Origin: Caldalkalibacillus uzonensis
GTDB lineage: Bacteria; Bacillota; Bacilli; Caldalkalibacillales; Caldalkalibacillaceae
DNA length: 64,000 nt
Assembly (NCBI RefSeq): GCF_030814135.1
Contig: NZ_JAUSUQ010000012.1
Coordinates: forward strand, 1 to 64,000
Direction of reading: 5' to 3'
Under the pieces are notes generated by a model. That model made no database searches and was not told the origin of the DNA. It worked only from the letters and a program-made list of their open reading frames with translations. A program made the translations under genes and the position numbers. Every line of letters begins with the position of its first letter. Within the stretch, counting starts at the first letter, position 1. Shown piece after piece: positions 8,481-18,285 of the stretch.

Positions 8481-8730
8481 TGGTATTCCATTATTTCATT
8501 TTTGGACAGTTCAACCATTTCCGCTACAGAGGGAGGCACTCCCTTTCAGTCTTTGGGACTAGTGCCCATGACGAAGAATATGGCGTAATGGGCTGGAAGA
8601 AGCGGCTGACTTTCTGTCGTGTGGGCCAGTACCTTGTCGGAAATGACAAGAAAAAATGTGAATAAGATGCTACACATAAATCCCTATGTTTGAACCACAC
8701 TAAGAGCGGGAAAAATTTTGGTAAGGAGAC
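8481..8730. other. Unassigned intergenic stretch upstream of ctsR
   Basis: No protein gene is convincing here; the short open frames on both strands have no start signals or recognisable composition. Two inverted repeats are visible: GGCACT (8535-8540) with AGTGCC (8561-8566), enclosing AGTC/GACT, and CTTGTC with GACAAG near 8634-8651. Together with the minus-oriented terminator at 8441-8480, this could be a leftward small RNA. It could equally be decayed sequence. Confidence 0.4.
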
Positions 8731-8759
8731 TTGCATTTTGGGGTGGTATTACATATAAT
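8731..8759 (+). promoter_or_regulatory. Sigma-A promoter of the ctsR operon
   Basis: TTGCAT (8731-8736) and TATAAT (8754-8759) with a 17-nt spacer. Start is expected near 8766, which places the CtsR heptads directly over the initiation site. Confidence 0.92.
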
Positions 8760-8767
8760 TTAAGTAA

Positions 8768-8790
8768 AGTCAAAGATAGTCAAAGTCAAA
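8768..8790. promoter_or_regulatory. CtsR operator with three heptads
   Basis: AGTCAAA occurs at 8768-8774 and 8778-8784 with a GAT spacer, exactly fitting the CtsR direct-repeat consensus RGTCAAANANRGTCAAA. A third copy at 8784-8790 abuts the second. The site overlaps the predicted start of transcription, so CtsR binding would block initiation. Confidence 0.93.
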
Positions 8791-8871
8791 AACCTCTGTC
8801 CGGCCGCTGTGTGCTGCTGGAATGGTGGTCAGAGGTGTCCATTCACCTCAAGTCAATCCAGCTTGGAGGTT
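8791..8871 (+). promoter_or_regulatory. ctsR 5' leader with alternating complementary segments
   Basis: Four segments alternate in complementarity: A at 8791-8798 (AACCTCTG), B at 8830-8838 (CAGAGGTG), C at 8844-8852 (CACCTCAAG) and D at 8862-8871 (CTTGGAGGTT), where D contains the ribosome-binding site. A pairs with B over 7 bp, B with C over 5 bp, and C with D over 8 bp with one bulge, which hides the GGAGG. The arrangement allows exclusive open and closed forms. No function has been shown. Confidence 0.45.
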
Positions 8872-8882
8872 GACCAGGCACA

Positions 8883-9344
8883 ATGAAAAACATATCGGAT
8901 ATCATAGAGCACTATTTAAAAAGCATTTTGAACAGAAGCAAAAAGGGATATATTGAAATTCAACGGAGCGAACTGGCCGATAAATTTCAATGTGTTCCCT
9001 CTCAAATTAATTACGTGATTAAAACCCGTTTTACTGTTGAAAAAGGTTATGTGGTAGAAAGCAAGCGAGGAGGAGGCGGGTTTATCCGTATTCGCAAAGT
9101 GAGGGTTGTGGATGAGCAGCGGTACTTGCAAACCTTGCTGCACATGATAGAGGACGACATTTCCCAAGCCGCTGCTGAGGGCATCATTAACCGCTTGCAG
9201 GAGACCGATTTGATCACGGAGCGTGAGGCCCGCCTCATGAAAGCTGTGATTCAGCGCAATGTCCTCCCCTTTGATGTGCAGGTGCGGGACCATCTGCGGG
9301 CCAAGCTGCTCAAAGCGATGATGGTATCCCTCATGTATCAGTAA
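8883..9344 (+). CDS. ctsR: CtsR, class III heat-shock repressor
   Basis: Winged-helix repressor of clp genes, 153 residues. The N-terminus ISDIIEHYLK, the DNA-binding FQCVPSQINYVI segment and the glycine-rich wing KRGGGGFIRI (residues 61-70) are diagnostic. Arg62 at the wing tip is the position known to be a McsB phosphorylation target in related CtsR. GGAGG at 8865-8869 is 13 nt from the ATG, longer than usual, and may be sequestered in a hairpin. A stop codon lies in frame 12 nt upstream, so no longer form is possible. First gene of ctsR-mcsA-mcsB-clpC, controlled by its own operator. Confidence 0.97.
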   Translation: MKNISDIIEHYLKSILNRSKKGYIEIQRSELADKFQCVPSQINYVIKTRFTVEKGYVVESKRGGGGFIRIRKVRVVDEQRYLQTLLHMIEDDISQAAAEGIINRLQETDLITEREARLMKAVIQRNVLPFDVQVRDHLRAKLLKAMMVSLMYQ

Positions 9345-9391
9345 TCATATATGCTTGATGAATTCCTTGTTAACAAAGGAGTGATAGGGCA

Positions 9392-9913
9392 ATGCACTGT
9401 CAAGAATGTGGTGAACGTCCGGCTACTTTACACTTTACCAAGATTATCAACGGTCAGAAGACCGAGATTCATCTGTGTGATGTGTGTGCCAAGGAAAAAG
9501 GGGAAGCACTTCCTGGTCTGAACAACAGTTTTTCCATCCATAATCTGTTATCGGGATTGCTTTCCTTTGATCCGTCCGGTGGATCGGCTGAGACCGCCTA
9601 TGCCCAGCCCTTGCGTTGTGAACGGTGTGGCTTAACCTATGCCCAGTTTTCCAGAAGCGGGCGGTTTGGTTGCGCCCACTGTTATCGTGTCTTTGGCGAC
9701 CGGCTGGAGCCATTGTTTAAGAAAGTGCATAGCGGTAACGTCAGTCATCATGGCAAAATTCCCCGCCGCTCCGGCTCACGACTGAAGTTAAAACGGGAAA
9801 TCAACGTGAAAAAGCAAAAGTTACAGCAGGCGGTGGCCAATGAAGAATTTGAGCGGGCCGCCGAGCTGCGAGACGAGATACGTGAGTTGGAGAAACTATT
9901 GTCTCAAGAATGA
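9392..9913 (+). CDS. mcsA: McsA, zinc-binding activator of the McsB arginine kinase
   Basis: 173 residues with four CxxC pairs (Cys3/6, 29/32, 76/79, 94/97), forming two zinc sites, and a C-terminal UVR-like helical hairpin (about 135-170). McsA activates McsB and binds metal or redox stress signals. AAAGGAG precedes the ATG at good spacing. It lies 47 nt after ctsR and 13 nt before mcsB. Confidence 0.96.
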   Translation: MHCQECGERPATLHFTKIINGQKTEIHLCDVCAKEKGEALPGLNNSFSIHNLLSGLLSFDPSGGSAETAYAQPLRCERCGLTYAQFSRSGRFGCAHCYRVFGDRLEPLFKKVHSGNVSHHGKIPRRSGSRLKLKREINVKKQKLQQAVANEEFERAAELRDEIRELEKLLSQE

Positions 9914-9926
9914 GGAGGGGCGAAGT

Positions 9927-10997
9927 ATGTCGCTACAACGCTTTATTAATCAAGCTTTAAGTGACTGGATGAAAGGAGGCGGGCCTGACGAAGATATTGT
10001 CATCTCCAGCCGCATCCGTCTGGCCCGCAACTTGACGGATATCCCCTTTCCCCTGATTGCCACCCGTGAACAACTGGAACAAGTGGTGGCCAAGATGGAC
10101 AAAATACTGGAAAAAAGCAAAAACAATCAAGCCTTGGGAACCTTGGAATTGTTGCGCATGGAGAACTTGAGCTCCCTGGAGAAAAAAGTGCTGGTGGAAA
10201 AGCACCTGATCAGTCCCCACCTGGCTGAGGAAGCAAGGGCAGGCGCTGTGATTTTAAGTGAGAATGAATCGATCAGCATCATGCTCAATGAAGAGGACCA
10301 TTTGCGCATCCAGTGTCTTTTTCCTGGTTTCCAGCTGAACGAAGCCTGGACCCAGGCCAACAGCATTGATGACTGGCTGGAGATGAATGTGGACTTTGCC
10401 TTTGATGAAAAGCGTGGTTATTTGACCAGTTGCCCAACCAATGTGGGCACCGGCTTGCGCGCCTCGGTGATGATGCATCTGCCAGCTTTGGTCATGTCCC
10501 AGCAAATGAACCGCATTTTACCGGCGATTAATCAGCTGGGTCTGGTGGTACGGGGCATTTATGGTGAGGGTAGTGATGCCCTAGGAAACATCTTCCAGAT
10601 TTCCAATCAGATTACTCTGGGCCGTTCTGAAACAGAAATCATTGAGGATTTGGGCAATGTGGCTAAGCAATTGATTGAACAGGAAAGGCAGGCACGCAAA
10701 CGGCTCTTGGATTCGTCCCGCCTGAAGTTGGAAGACAGAATCTACCGTTCCTACGGTATTTTAGCCAATGCCCGGGTTATAGAGAGCAAAGAGGCCATGC
10801 AGCGTTTGTCAGACGTGCGTTTGGGTATTGATCTGGGCTTGATTCAAGGTGTCTCATCCACCATCTTAAACGAGCTGATTGTCTTGACCCAGCCCGGATT
10901 TTTGCAACAGTATGCCGGGCAAATGTTGTCCCCTGATGAGCGGGATATCAGGCGGGCAAAATTAATCCGGGAGCGTTTATTAACACAAGAAATTTAA
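9927..10997 (+). CDS. mcsB: McsB, protein arginine kinase
   Basis: 356-residue member of the phosphagen kinase superfamily that phosphorylates arginines on CtsR and on proteins destined for ClpCP. Motifs include SSRIRLARN (27-35), NEEDHLRIQ, and [13 protein letters not shown], plus RDIRRA near the C-terminus, the RDxxRA phospho-arginine pocket. The ATG at 9927 is chosen because GAGGAGGGG lies just upstream and homologues start there. A 29-codon in-frame extension into mcsA has no ribosome-binding site. Confidence 0.96.
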   Translation: MSLQRFINQALSDWMKGGGPDEDIVISSRIRLARNLTDIPFPLIATREQLEQVVAKMDKILEKSKNNQALGTLELLRMENLSSLEKKVLVEKHLISPHLAEEARAGAVILSENESISIMLNEEDHLRIQCLFPGFQLNEAWTQANSIDDWLEMNVDFAFDEKRGYLTSCPTNVGTGLRASVMMHLPALVMSQQMNRILPAINQLGLVVRGIYGEGSDALGNIFQISNQITLGRSETEIIEDLGNVAKQLIEQERQARKRLLDSSRLKLEDRIYRSYGILANARVIESKEAMQRLSDVRLGIDLGLIQGVSSTILNELIVLTQPGFLQQYAGQMLSPDERDIRRAKLIRERLLTQEI

Positions 10998-11028
10998 TAT
11001 ATCAATAACAAAATGGAGGTGTTTGCAG

Positions 11029-13467
11029 ATGATGTTTGGACGTTTTACGGAGCGTGCACAAAAAGTACTGGCCTTGGCTCAAGAAGAAGCGATGCGTTTA
11101 GGGCATAACAATATCGGCACAGAACATATCCTGCTTGGACTTGTCCGTGAAGGGGAAGGGATTGCTGCCAAAGCCCTGCAAGCTTTAAATCTGGATATGG
11201 AAAAAATCCGCAAAGAAGTAGAGACATTGATCGGCAAAGGAATGGAAACAACGGACAACATCCATTATACCCCCCGGGCCAAAAAAGTGATTGAGCTGTC
11301 CATGGATGAGGCCCGGAAGCTGGGCCACACTTACGTGGGCACAGAACATGTGCTGCTGGGCTTGATTCGTGAAGGGGAAGGCGTGGCGGCCCGAGTGTTA
11401 AACAATCTGGGTGTCAGCCTGAATAAAGCCAGACAGCAGGTGCTGCAGCTGTTGGGCTCCAATGAAGCGATGACCACCGGTCCTCAGGGAGGACAGGGCG
11501 GCGCAGCCAACACGCCTACGCTGGACAGCCTGGCCCGTGATTTGACGGCCATTGCAAAAAACGATGAGCTGGACCCTGTCATTGGCCGCAGCAAAGAGAT
11601 TGAACGGGTTATCCAGGTGCTCAGCCGCCGGACCAAAAACAATCCTGTACTGATCGGGGAACCGGGTGTTGGTAAAACCGCCATTGCCGAAGGGCTGGCC
11701 CAGCGCATTGTCAATAACGAAATTCCCGAAACCTTGCGAGGCAAACGGGTCATGACCCTGGATATGGGCACCGTGGTGGCTGGCACCAAATACCGTGGCG
11801 AATTTGAAGACCGCTTGAAAAAAGTAATGGATGAAATCCGCCAGGCTGGCAACATCATTTTGTTTATTGATGAGCTGCATACCCTGATCGGTGCTGGCGG
11901 TGCGGAAGGGGCTATCGATGCCTCCAACATCCTGAAACCGGCCTTAGCCCGCGGAGAGCTGCAGTGCATTGGGGCCACCACCTTGGATGAATACCGTAAA
12001 TACATTGAGAAAGATGCTGCCCTTGAACGGCGCTTTCAGCCCATTATGGTTGACCCGCCCTCCATCGAAGATGCGATTTTGATCCTGAAAGGTTTGCGTG
12101 ACCGTTACGAAGCGCACCACCGGGTCAAAATTACCGATGAAGCCATTGAACAGGCGGTTAAGCTGTCTGACCGGTATATTACCGACCGTTTCCTGCCGGA
12201 CAAAGCCATTGATCTGATCGACGAAGCGGCCTCCAAGGTACGGCTCAAGTCCTACACCGTGCCGCCTAACCTAAAAGAGCTGGAGCAAAAACTGGAGGAG
12301 ATTCGCAAGGAAAAAGATGCCGCTGTCCAAAGCCAGGAATTCGAAAAAGCAGCTTCCTTGCGCGATACAGAACAAAAACTGCGTGAAGAACTGGAAAAAA
12401 CAAAGAACGACTGGAAGGAAAAACAGGGTCAGACAGACTCTGAAGTGACGGCCGAAGACATTGCCGACATTGTGGCCAGCTGGACAGGTATCCCGGTGAA
12501 AAAACTGGCTCAGGAAGAAAGCGAACGCTTGCTTAACATGGAAGACATCTTGCATCAGCGGGTCATTGGGCAGGACGAAGCGGTTAAAGCCATCTCCAAA
12601 GCGATTCGCCGTGCCCGGGCCGGTCTGAAAGATCCGAAACGCCCCATCGGCTCCTTCATCTTCCTTGGACCGACCGGTGTGGGTAAAACCGAGTTGGCCA
12701 AAGCAGTGGCTGAAAGCCTGTTCGGGGATGAAAATGCGGTGATCCGCATTGACATGTCCGAGTATATGGAGAAGCATACCACTTCCCGCTTGGTGGGCTC
12801 ACCACCGGGCTATGTGGGCTACGAGGAAGGCGGCCAGCTGACGGAAAAAGTGCGACGCAAGCCATATTCCGTGATTTTGCTGGACGAAATTGAAAAGGCC
12901 CATCCTGATGTATTCAATATCTTGCTGCAAGTCCTGGAAGATGGGCGTCTTACCGATGCCAAAGGACGCACAGTGGACTTTAAAAACACCGTCATTATCA
13001 TGACCTCCAACGCAGGGGCCGAGCTGTTGAAAAAAGGCACCACACTGGGCTTCCAGGCTGACAGTGCGGAGCAAAACTATCAAAACATGAAGGATAAAGT
13101 GATGGGTGAACTGAAGCGCATGTTCCGCCCTGAGTTTTTGAACCGTATCGATGAAGTGATTGTCTTTCATTCCCTGGAAGAAGAGCACCTCATGCAAATT
13201 GTGGATCTCATGGCCAAACAATTGCAGAAGCGCTTAAAAGAGCAGGATATCGAGTTCTCCCTGACCGATGCTGCCTTGCGCCATATTGTCAAGGAAGGTC
13301 ACGATCCGCAATATGGGGCCAGACCATTGCGCCGGGCTCTACAACGCATGGTGGAGGACCGCCTGTCCGAAGAATTGCTACAGGGCAACATCAGCAAAGG
13401 TGATTCAGTCTTGATCGATGTAGAAGACGGGCAACTGAAAGTGGTTAAAAAAGAATCTGTTCAGTAA
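11029..13467 (+). CDS. clpC: ClpC, AAA+ unfoldase of the ClpCP protease
   Basis: 812 residues: two Clp N-terminal repeats (about 1-145), first AAA+ domain with Walker A GEPGVGKT (210-217), a middle domain with a UVR-like coiled coil (about 420-465), then the second AAA+ domain with GPTGVGKT. It unfolds substrates tagged by arginine phosphorylation or brought by adaptors. The ATG at 11029 has GGAGG 9 nt upstream; a further in-frame ATG follows at once. Last gene of the operon, followed by a terminator. Confidence 0.98.
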   Translation: MMFGRFTERAQKVLALAQEEAMRLGHNNIGTEHILLGLVREGEGIAAKALQALNLDMEKIRKEVETLIGKGMETTDNIHYTPRAKKVIELSMDEARKLGHTYVGTEHVLLGLIREGEGVAARVLNNLGVSLNKARQQVLQLLGSNEAMTTGPQGGQGGAANTPTLDSLARDLTAIAKNDELDPVIGRSKEIERVIQVLSRRTKNNPVLIGEPGVGKTAIAEGLAQRIVNNEIPETLRGKRVMTLDMGTVVAGTKYRGEFEDRLKKVMDEIRQAGNIILFIDELHTLIGAGGAEGAIDASNILKPALARGELQCIGATTLDEYRKYIEKDAALERRFQPIMVDPPSIEDAILILKGLRDRYEAHHRVKITDEAIEQAVKLSDRYITDRFLPDKAIDLIDEAASKVRLKSYTVPPNLKELEQKLEEIRKEKDAAVQSQEFEKAASLRDTEQKLREELEKTKNDWKEKQGQTDSEVTAEDIADIVASWTGIPVKKLAQEESERLLNMEDILHQRVIGQDEAVKAISKAIRRARAGLKDPKRPIGSFIFLGPTGVGKTELAKAVAESLFGDENAVIRIDMSEYMEKHTTSRLVGSPPGYVGYEEGGQLTEKVRRKPYSVILLDEIEKAHPDVFNILLQVLEDGRLTDAKGRTVDFKNTVIIMTSNAGAELLKKGTTLGFQADSAEQNYQNMKDKVMGELKRMFRPEFLNRIDEVIVFHSLEEEHLMQIVDLMAKQLQKRLKEQDIEFSLTDAALRHIVKEGHDPQYGARPLRRALQRMVEDRLSEELLQGNISKGDSVLIDVEDGQLKVVKKESVQ

Positions 13468-13476
13468 GCCGCATCA

Positions 13477-13523
13477 TTGGCTTTTGCTGGCACCACAGGC
13501 TCTGCAAAAGCCAAGTTTTCTTT
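13477..13523 (+). terminator. Terminator after clpC
   Basis: TTGGCTTTTGC (13477-13487) pairs perfectly with GCAAAAGCCAA (13504-13514) around a 16-nt loop, followed by GTTTTCTTT. It closes the ctsR operon before the radA promoter. Confidence 0.88.
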
Positions 13524-13531
13524 AATTTAAT

Positions 13532-13560
13532 TTGTAAAAGTGATACATTTAACATATAGA
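13532..13560 (+). promoter_or_regulatory. Putative promoter of radA-disA-pssA
   Basis: TTGTAA (13532-13537) and TATAGA (13555-13560) with a 17-nt spacer, just after the clpC terminator and about 27 nt before the radA start. Both boxes deviate from consensus. Confidence 0.55.
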
Positions 13561-13586
13561 TAATCATACATATCAGGTGGAACGTG

Positions 13587-14969
13587 ATGGCCAAGAAAAA
13601 AACAACGTTTGTCTGCCAGGAATGCAGTTATGAATCACCAAAATGGATGGGACGCTGCCCGGGATGCAATACCTGGAATAGTATGGTCGAAGAGCGCATA
13701 GATTCTGTACCATGGGCGGCTGGAAAGGGACCTAGCTCAAGAGAGAAGAAGGCTAGTCCCGTACCTGTTACCCAGATCAAGGCTGTGGAAGCCCCCCGCT
13801 TACCGACAGGCGTCGGGGAATTTGACCGGGTTCTCGGCGGCGGTGTGGTGCCCGGTTCCCTGGTGCTGTTTGGGGGTGATCCTGGTATCGGCAAATCCAC
13901 ATTATTGCTGCAAATGGCTGGGATCCTAAGTGAACAGGCCCAGCGTGTCTTATATGTGTCGGGAGAGGAATCCCTCAAACAAATCAAAATGCGTGCCGAC
14001 CGGCTGGAAATTGGGGCTGATGATCTTTTTATTTTGACTGAGACCCAGATTGATGAGATTGAGAAGCATATTAATCAGGTAGAGCCTCAAGTGGTGGTCC
14101 TCGATTCCATTCAAACCGTCTACCATCCTGATGTCACCTCCACACCTGGCAGTGTGGCTCAAGTGCGGGAATGTACAGCCGCTTTAATGCGGATCGCCAA
14201 AATTAAGGGGATTGCCGTATTCTTGGTTGGACATGTTACTAAGGAAGGGGCTATTGCCGGGCCCAAAATTTTGGAGCATATGGTTGATGCAGTGATTTAC
14301 TTTGAAGGAGAACGGCATCATACGTATCGTATTTTGCGGGCCGTCAAAAACCGCTTTGGCTCGACCAATGAAATCGGCATTTTTGATATGCATGAGTCAG
14401 GACTGCGTGAAGTGGTCAACCCTTCTGAAATGTTTTTGGAGGAACGTGCCCATGGAGCGGCTGGTTCCATTGTGGTGGCCAGCATGGAAGGAACGCGCCC
14501 CGTTCTTGTTGAATTACAAGCTTTAGTGACACCGACCAGTTTTGGCACGCCGAGACGAACGGCAACCGGGGTTGATCATCTGCGTCTTGCGCTGATGCTG
14601 GCTGTTTTAGAAAAGCGGGTTGGCCTTTTGCTGCAAAATCAGGATGCTTACATCAATGTGGCTGGTGGTGTGAAGTTAAATGAACCGGCTCTGGACTTGG
14701 GCATGGCCATCAGCCTTGCCTCCAGCTTTCGGGACAAACCTACCAGTCCCTATGATGTGGTCATCGGCGAAGTGGGTTTGACCGGGGAAGTCAGAGGTGT
14801 ATCCCGCATTGAGCAGCGCTTGGCGGAGGCGCGGAAGTTAGGGTTTAAGCGGGCCATTATACCGTCTAAAAATACAGTGGGATGGGAGTTGCCCAGTGGC
14901 ATTGAAGTGATCGGTGTACAGTCGGTTAAAGAGGCCATAGAGGTTGTACTAGAGGGGGAGACGATATGA
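13587..14969 (+). CDS. radA: RadA (Sms), DNA repair and recombination ATPase
   Basis: 460 residues: N-terminal zinc finger with Cys10, Cys13, Cys24 and Cys27, a RecA-like ATPase core with Walker [11 protein letters not shown] (96-105), the RadA-specific KNRFG motif, and a C-terminal Lon-protease-like domain. RadA drives branch migration at recombination intermediates. The ATG at 13587 is 6 nt after AGGTGG and gives the usual MAKKK start; a GTG one codon upstream is less likely. It overlaps disA by ATGA. Confidence 0.97.
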   Translation: MAKKKTTFVCQECSYESPKWMGRCPGCNTWNSMVEERIDSVPWAAGKGPSSREKKASPVPVTQIKAVEAPRLPTGVGEFDRVLGGGVVPGSLVLFGGDPGIGKSTLLLQMAGILSEQAQRVLYVSGEESLKQIKMRADRLEIGADDLFILTETQIDEIEKHINQVEPQVVVLDSIQTVYHPDVTSTPGSVAQVRECTAALMRIAKIKGIAVFLVGHVTKEGAIAGPKILEHMVDAVIYFEGERHHTYRILRAVKNRFGSTNEIGIFDMHESGLREVVNPSEMFLEERAHGAAGSIVVASMEGTRPVLVELQALVTPTSFGTPRRTATGVDHLRLALMLAVLEKRVGLLLQNQDAYINVAGGVKLNEPALDLGMAISLASSFRDKPTSPYDVVIGEVGLTGEVRGVSRIEQRLAEARKLGFKRAIIPSKNTVGWELPSGIEVIGVQSVKEAIEVVLEGETI

Positions 14970-16039
14970 CAGAGAAAGAAAAGCATGATCAAACAGCAGC
15001 CGTCTTAAAGCTTGTGGCGCCTGGAACTCCTTTGAGAGAAGGGTTGGAGAACGTGCTGCGGGCCAAAACAGGCGCCCTGATTGTCATCGGCTACAGCAAA
15101 GAGATGATGAACATGGTGGATGGCGGCTTTTCAATCAACTGTGAATTTACGCCGGCCAACCTGTACGAACTGGCCAAAATGGATGGCGCCATTATTCTCA
15201 GTCAGGACGCCAAGCGCATTTTATTTGCCAACACCCAGCTTGTCCCTGATTCGTCTATTCCTTCCCGTGAAACCGGTATACGCCACCGCACGGCAGAACG
15301 GGTGGCCAAACAGACGGGGCATTTGGTCATTTCCATCTCTCAGCGACGCAATGTGATCACCTTATACCAGGGCAATTTCCGCTATGCTTTACGGGATATC
15401 GGCGTCATTTTAACCAAAGCCAATCAAGCGATTCAAACATTGGAGAAATATAAAGCTGTCCTGGACCAGGCTCTGACCAATTTGAGCGCTCTGGAATTTG
15501 AAGAGCTGGTTACCTTGCATGAAGTGGCCATGGTGATCCATCGCATCGAAATGGTATTGCGTATTAAAGCGGAGATCAACCGCTACATCCATGAACTGGG
15601 GACGGAGGGCCGTTTGATCAGCATGCAGCTGGCAGAGCTGGTCTCCAACGTGGAAGAAGAGACCTATTTATTGTTAAAGGATTATTGCCGCAATCAGGAT
15701 GAAGATCCGGCCCGTATTTTAAGCGAATTGAAAAAGCTGTCCTCCGATGAGCTCTTGGAAAACAACATGATTGTGCGTTTGCTCGGTTACTCACCCAATG
15801 TGAATGCCCAAGAAGAACCTGTCTCACCCCGGGGATACCGCATTTTACATAAAATCCCCCGCCTGCCCAGTGCCATTGTGCACAACTTGGTAGATAAGTT
15901 TGAAGAGCTGCCCCAGGTGATGATGGCCTCCATTGAGGAACTGGATGAAGTGGATGGGGTTGGTGAAGTCAGGGCCAGAACAATCAAGGAAGGATTATTG
16001 CGGATTCAAGAACAAATGTTCATTGATCGTCATATTTAA
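14966..16039 (+). CDS. disA: DisA, DNA-integrity scanning diadenylate cyclase
   Basis: 357 residues. The N-terminal DAC domain has DGA (73-75) and RHRTAER (106-112), the c-di-AMP synthase active-site motifs. A helical linker and a C-terminal helix-hairpin-helix DNA-binding domain follow. DisA makes c-di-AMP while scanning DNA for recombination intermediates and pauses at damage. The start overlaps the radA stop by ATGA, consistent with their known functional link. Confidence 0.98.
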   Translation: MTEKEKHDQTAAVLKLVAPGTPLREGLENVLRAKTGALIVIGYSKEMMNMVDGGFSINCEFTPANLYELAKMDGAIILSQDAKRILFANTQLVPDSSIPSRETGIRHRTAERVAKQTGHLVISISQRRNVITLYQGNFRYALRDIGVILTKANQAIQTLEKYKAVLDQALTNLSALEFEELVTLHEVAMVIHRIEMVLRIKAEINRYIHELGTEGRLISMQLAELVSNVEEETYLLLKDYCRNQDEDPARILSELKKLSSDELLENNMIVRLLGYSPNVNAQEEPVSPRGYRILHKIPRLPSAIVHNLVDKFEELPQVMMASIEELDEVDGVGEVRARTIKEGLLRIQEQMFIDRHI

Positions 16040-16060
16040 CTAGCAAGGTGGGGACATATC

Positions 16061-16786
16061 ATGATAACCAGAAGTATTCCAAGCTTGTTTACATTGGGTA
16101 ATTTATTTCTAGGCATGATGGCCATTCTATTGGCCATTCAGGATGAACCCCGCTATATTGACTATGCTGCGATCTTAGTCATCATCGGCATGGTATTGGA
16201 TGGATTGGACGGCCGTATGGCCCGCATGTTGAATGCCGCCAGCGACTTTGGCAAGGAGTTGGACTCTTTATCTGATATCGTCACATTTGGGGTTGCCCCC
16301 AGTGTGATCATGTACCTGGTTGTTTTGCATCAACTGGGGCCATGGGGGATTGCTATCACAGCCTTATTTCCTATTTGCGGTGCGCTCAGGCTGGCCCGGT
16401 TCAGTGTTCAGCCCGGTATACCCGGTTTTTTTGTAGGGTTGCCCATTACGGCCGCAGGAGGGGTTTTGGCTACTTTCGCTTTGTATCACTCTATTTTCCC
16501 GCCTTTGTTTTTGCCCATCGGTATGATTATTTTATCGTTATTGATGGTGAGCCGGATCAAATATCCTAACTTTAAAAAGGTAGGTGTGCCCCGGGCGGCT
16601 TTTTGGATCACCCCGCTCATCATTGGAGCCGTGGCTCTATTGGCTTATCGTTTTCCGTCCGAGTTTCCCAAAATCGTTTTTATTCCTTTGGTTGGATATG
16701 CAGCTTACGGAATCAAAAAAAGCATTGAAAAAAGCTGGCGGCACAAAGTGAAAAAGAAGCGTGACAACCACCTGGGACGCCGCTGA
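16061..16786 (+). CDS. pssA: CDP-diacylglycerol-serine O-phosphatidyltransferase
   Basis: 241-residue integral membrane enzyme of the CDP-alcohol phosphatidyltransferase family, starting phosphatidylethanolamine synthesis by making phosphatidylserine. The signature DG(x2)AR(x8)G(x3)D(x3)D is complete at about residues 49-70 (DGLDGRMAR through DSLSD). Several membrane spans follow, and the C-terminus is strongly basic. No psd gene is visible nearby. It lies 21 nt after disA and before yacL, a position it does not have in B. subtilis. A terminator follows. Confidence 0.93.
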   Translation: MITRSIPSLFTLGNLFLGMMAILLAIQDEPRYIDYAAILVIIGMVLDGLDGRMARMLNAASDFGKELDSLSDIVTFGVAPSVIMYLVVLHQLGPWGIAITALFPICGALRLARFSVQPGIPGFFVGLPITAAGGVLATFALYHSIFPPLFLPIGMIILSLLMVSRIKYPNFKKVGVPRAAFWITPLIIGAVALLAYRFPSEFPKIVFIPLVGYAAYGIKKSIEKSWRHKVKKKRDNHLGRR

Positions 16787-16792
16787 GCATTT

Positions 16793-16817
16793 AGTACGAA
16801 AAAAGTTCGTACTTTTT
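16793..16817 (+). terminator. Terminator after pssA
   Basis: AGTACGAA (16793-16800) pairs with TTCGTACT (16806-16813) around a 5-nt loop, running into five T bases. Confidence 0.88.
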
Positions 16818-16870
16818 GCCTAGGAAAGGTTGACGAGAGACAGCTATTTGTGCTAACATCTTTATTTTGT

Positions 16871-16900
16871 TTGACAATCTTATTTGAGATATGATATCCT
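16871..16900 (+). promoter_or_regulatory. Promoter between pssA and yacL
   Basis: TTGACA (16871-16876) and TATCCT (16895-16900) with an 18-nt spacer. It would start a transcript near 16907 that meets a terminator at 16977-17003 before yacL. Confidence 0.6.
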
Positions 16901-16906
16901 AAATTT

Positions 16907-17003
16907 GGAATCCTTGTTCATCATTTTCACTGAACCGCTCTTTGGCCAACCAAAATAGGAACACCAAGAATGGCTCATGCGTCCCCTATGGGCGCATTTT
17001 TTT
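16907..17003 (+). ncRNA. Candidate small RNA or yacL attenuator leader
   Basis: About 97 nt lie between a sigma-A-like promoter and an intrinsic terminator, with no start codon and ribosome-binding site for a peptide of note. This could be an independent small RNA, or a leader whose terminator controls yacL. I do not recognise the sequence as a known riboswitch class. Confidence 0.4.
16977..17003 (+). terminator. Terminator or attenuator upstream of yacL
   Basis: ATGCG and CCC on the left pair with GGG and CGCAT on the right, with one bulged T, around a CTAT loop, followed by a T tract (16997-17003). It is 80 nt upstream of yacL. Confidence 0.8.
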
Positions 17004-17082
17004 CAAAGTGGGCGAATAATATGCTTGAAATGAGGTTTTGATTTGGAAATTTTGTTAATAATGATAGAAGGAGGTGACAGCC

Positions 17083-18183
17083 ATGTTAAAACGGATGATA
17101 CAAGTTTTCCTGGCTTTTGTTGGCGCCATTTTAGGTTTTTATTTCGGGGCGCAAGTCATGGCCATGTTAGAAACGCTATTAAATCTGGGTTTATCCGATT
17201 CCTTGATTGAGGAAAGTGTGGTCAACGCAATTATATATGCTCTTTTAGGTGCGGTTTTATTTGGTTTACTATCGGTGTGGTTGGCTGAATACGTTGTCAA
17301 TGTGATGAGCTGGGCTGAGGAGCGCCTGCTTAAAACGCCTGTGGCTGATTTGTTTTTTGGGGTCATGGGCCTGATCGTCGGCTTGCTGATTGCATTTCTG
17401 CTCAGTTTTCCCTTCAATAACATTCCGGTCGCCAGCCAGGTGTTGCCCGCCTTGTTTGCCATCTGTTTCGGTTATATCGGATTTCAAATTGGTTTTAAGA
17501 AGCGCGACGAAATGATTACGCTTTTCACACTGGGGCGCTTGGGCAAAGAAAAGAAAGCAAATACCCCAGAGGGGGGCGACCACAAGATTTTGGATACCAG
17601 TGTGATTATTGATGGACGCATCGCTGACATCTGCCAAACGGGGTTTATTGAAGGAACCATCGTCATCCCCGGATTTGTGCTGGAGGAGTTACAGCATATT
17701 GCTGATTCCTCTGATGACTTAAAGCGCAACAGAGGCCGCAGAGGATTAGATGTGCTCAATCGCATTCAAAAGGAAAAGTCAGTTAAAGTGCTTATTTATG
17801 AAGGGGATTTTGAGGATGTACATGAGGTGGACAGCAAATTGATCCGCCTGGCCAAAGTGTTGAATGGTAAAGTCGTGACCAATGATTTCAATCTGAATAA
17901 AGTGTGTGAGTTACAAGGTGTACCCGTGCTGAACATTAATGATTTGGCCAATGCTGTTAAACCTGTTGTCCTGCCAGGTGAAGCACTGACCGTCCAGGTG
18001 ATCAAAGACGGAAAAGAGCAAGGACAGGGCGTGGCTTATTTGGATGATGGCACGATGATTGTAGTGGAAGGTGGCCGGGAGCACATTGGCAGCAAAATTG
18101 ATGTGTTGGTGACCAGTGTGCTGCAAACCTCGGCAGGACGGATGATCTTCGCCAAACCCAAAGTGTATGAAAAGGCCTTATAA
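17083..18183 (+). CDS. yacL: YacL-type PIN/TRAM membrane protein
   Basis: 366 residues. About four membrane spans occupy residues 1-145. A PIN-like nuclease domain follows ([14 protein letters not shown] near 170-183; VTNDFNLNK), then a C-terminal TRAM domain (about 300-355). Family members are conserved in Gram-positives but have no agreed function; RNA binding and cleavage are suggested by the domains. The ATG at 17083 has AAGGAGG 8 nt upstream; an in-frame GTG at 17074 overlaps that site and is rejected. Confidence 0.9.
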   Translation: MLKRMIQVFLAFVGAILGFYFGAQVMAMLETLLNLGLSDSLIEESVVNAIIYALLGAVLFGLLSVWLAEYVVNVMSWAEERLLKTPVADLFFGVMGLIVGLLIAFLLSFPFNNIPVASQVLPALFAICFGYIGFQIGFKKRDEMITLFTLGRLGKEKKANTPEGGDHKILDTSVIIDGRIADICQTGFIEGTIVIPGFVLEELQHIADSSDDLKRNRGRRGLDVLNRIQKEKSVKVLIYEGDFEDVHEVDSKLIRLAKVLNGKVVTNDFNLNKVCELQGVPVLNINDLANAVKPVVLPGEALTVQVIKDGKEQGQGVAYLDDGTMIVVEGGREHIGSKIDVLVTSVLQTSAGRMIFAKPKVYEKAL

Positions 18184-18197
18184 TGTGATGAAGTACC

Positions 18198-18229
18198 ATG
18201 GCTGTTGCCTCGGCAACAGCCATTTTTTC
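18198..18229 (+). terminator. Terminator after yacL
   Basis: ATGGCTGTTGC pairs with GCAACAGCCAT around a CTCG loop over 11 bp and runs into six T bases. Confidence 0.93.
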
Positions 18230-18250
18230 TCTGTTGGTCCGGGATATCTT

Positions 18251-18260
18251 TTGCTACAAT
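18251..18260 (+). promoter_or_regulatory. Putative extended -10 promoter of ispD-ispF-gltX
   Basis: TGCTACAAT (18252-18260) fits an extended -10 element. The upstream TTGGTC (18234-18239) is only 15 nt away and weak. It lies between the yacL terminator and ispD. Confidence 0.5.
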
Positions 18261-18285
18261 AAAGTAAGCTAGGAAGGAGAATATG

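Noticed and set aside
8465-8665. 66-codon plus-strand frame after the MgtC-family gene
   Set aside because: Its start codon lies in the loop of the hairpin at 8445-8479, and no recognisable protein motif is present.
8524-8736. 70-codon minus-strand frame upstream of ctsR
   Set aside because: It runs into the ctsR -35 box, has no convincing ribosome-binding site and unusual composition. Kept only as part of an unassigned stretch.
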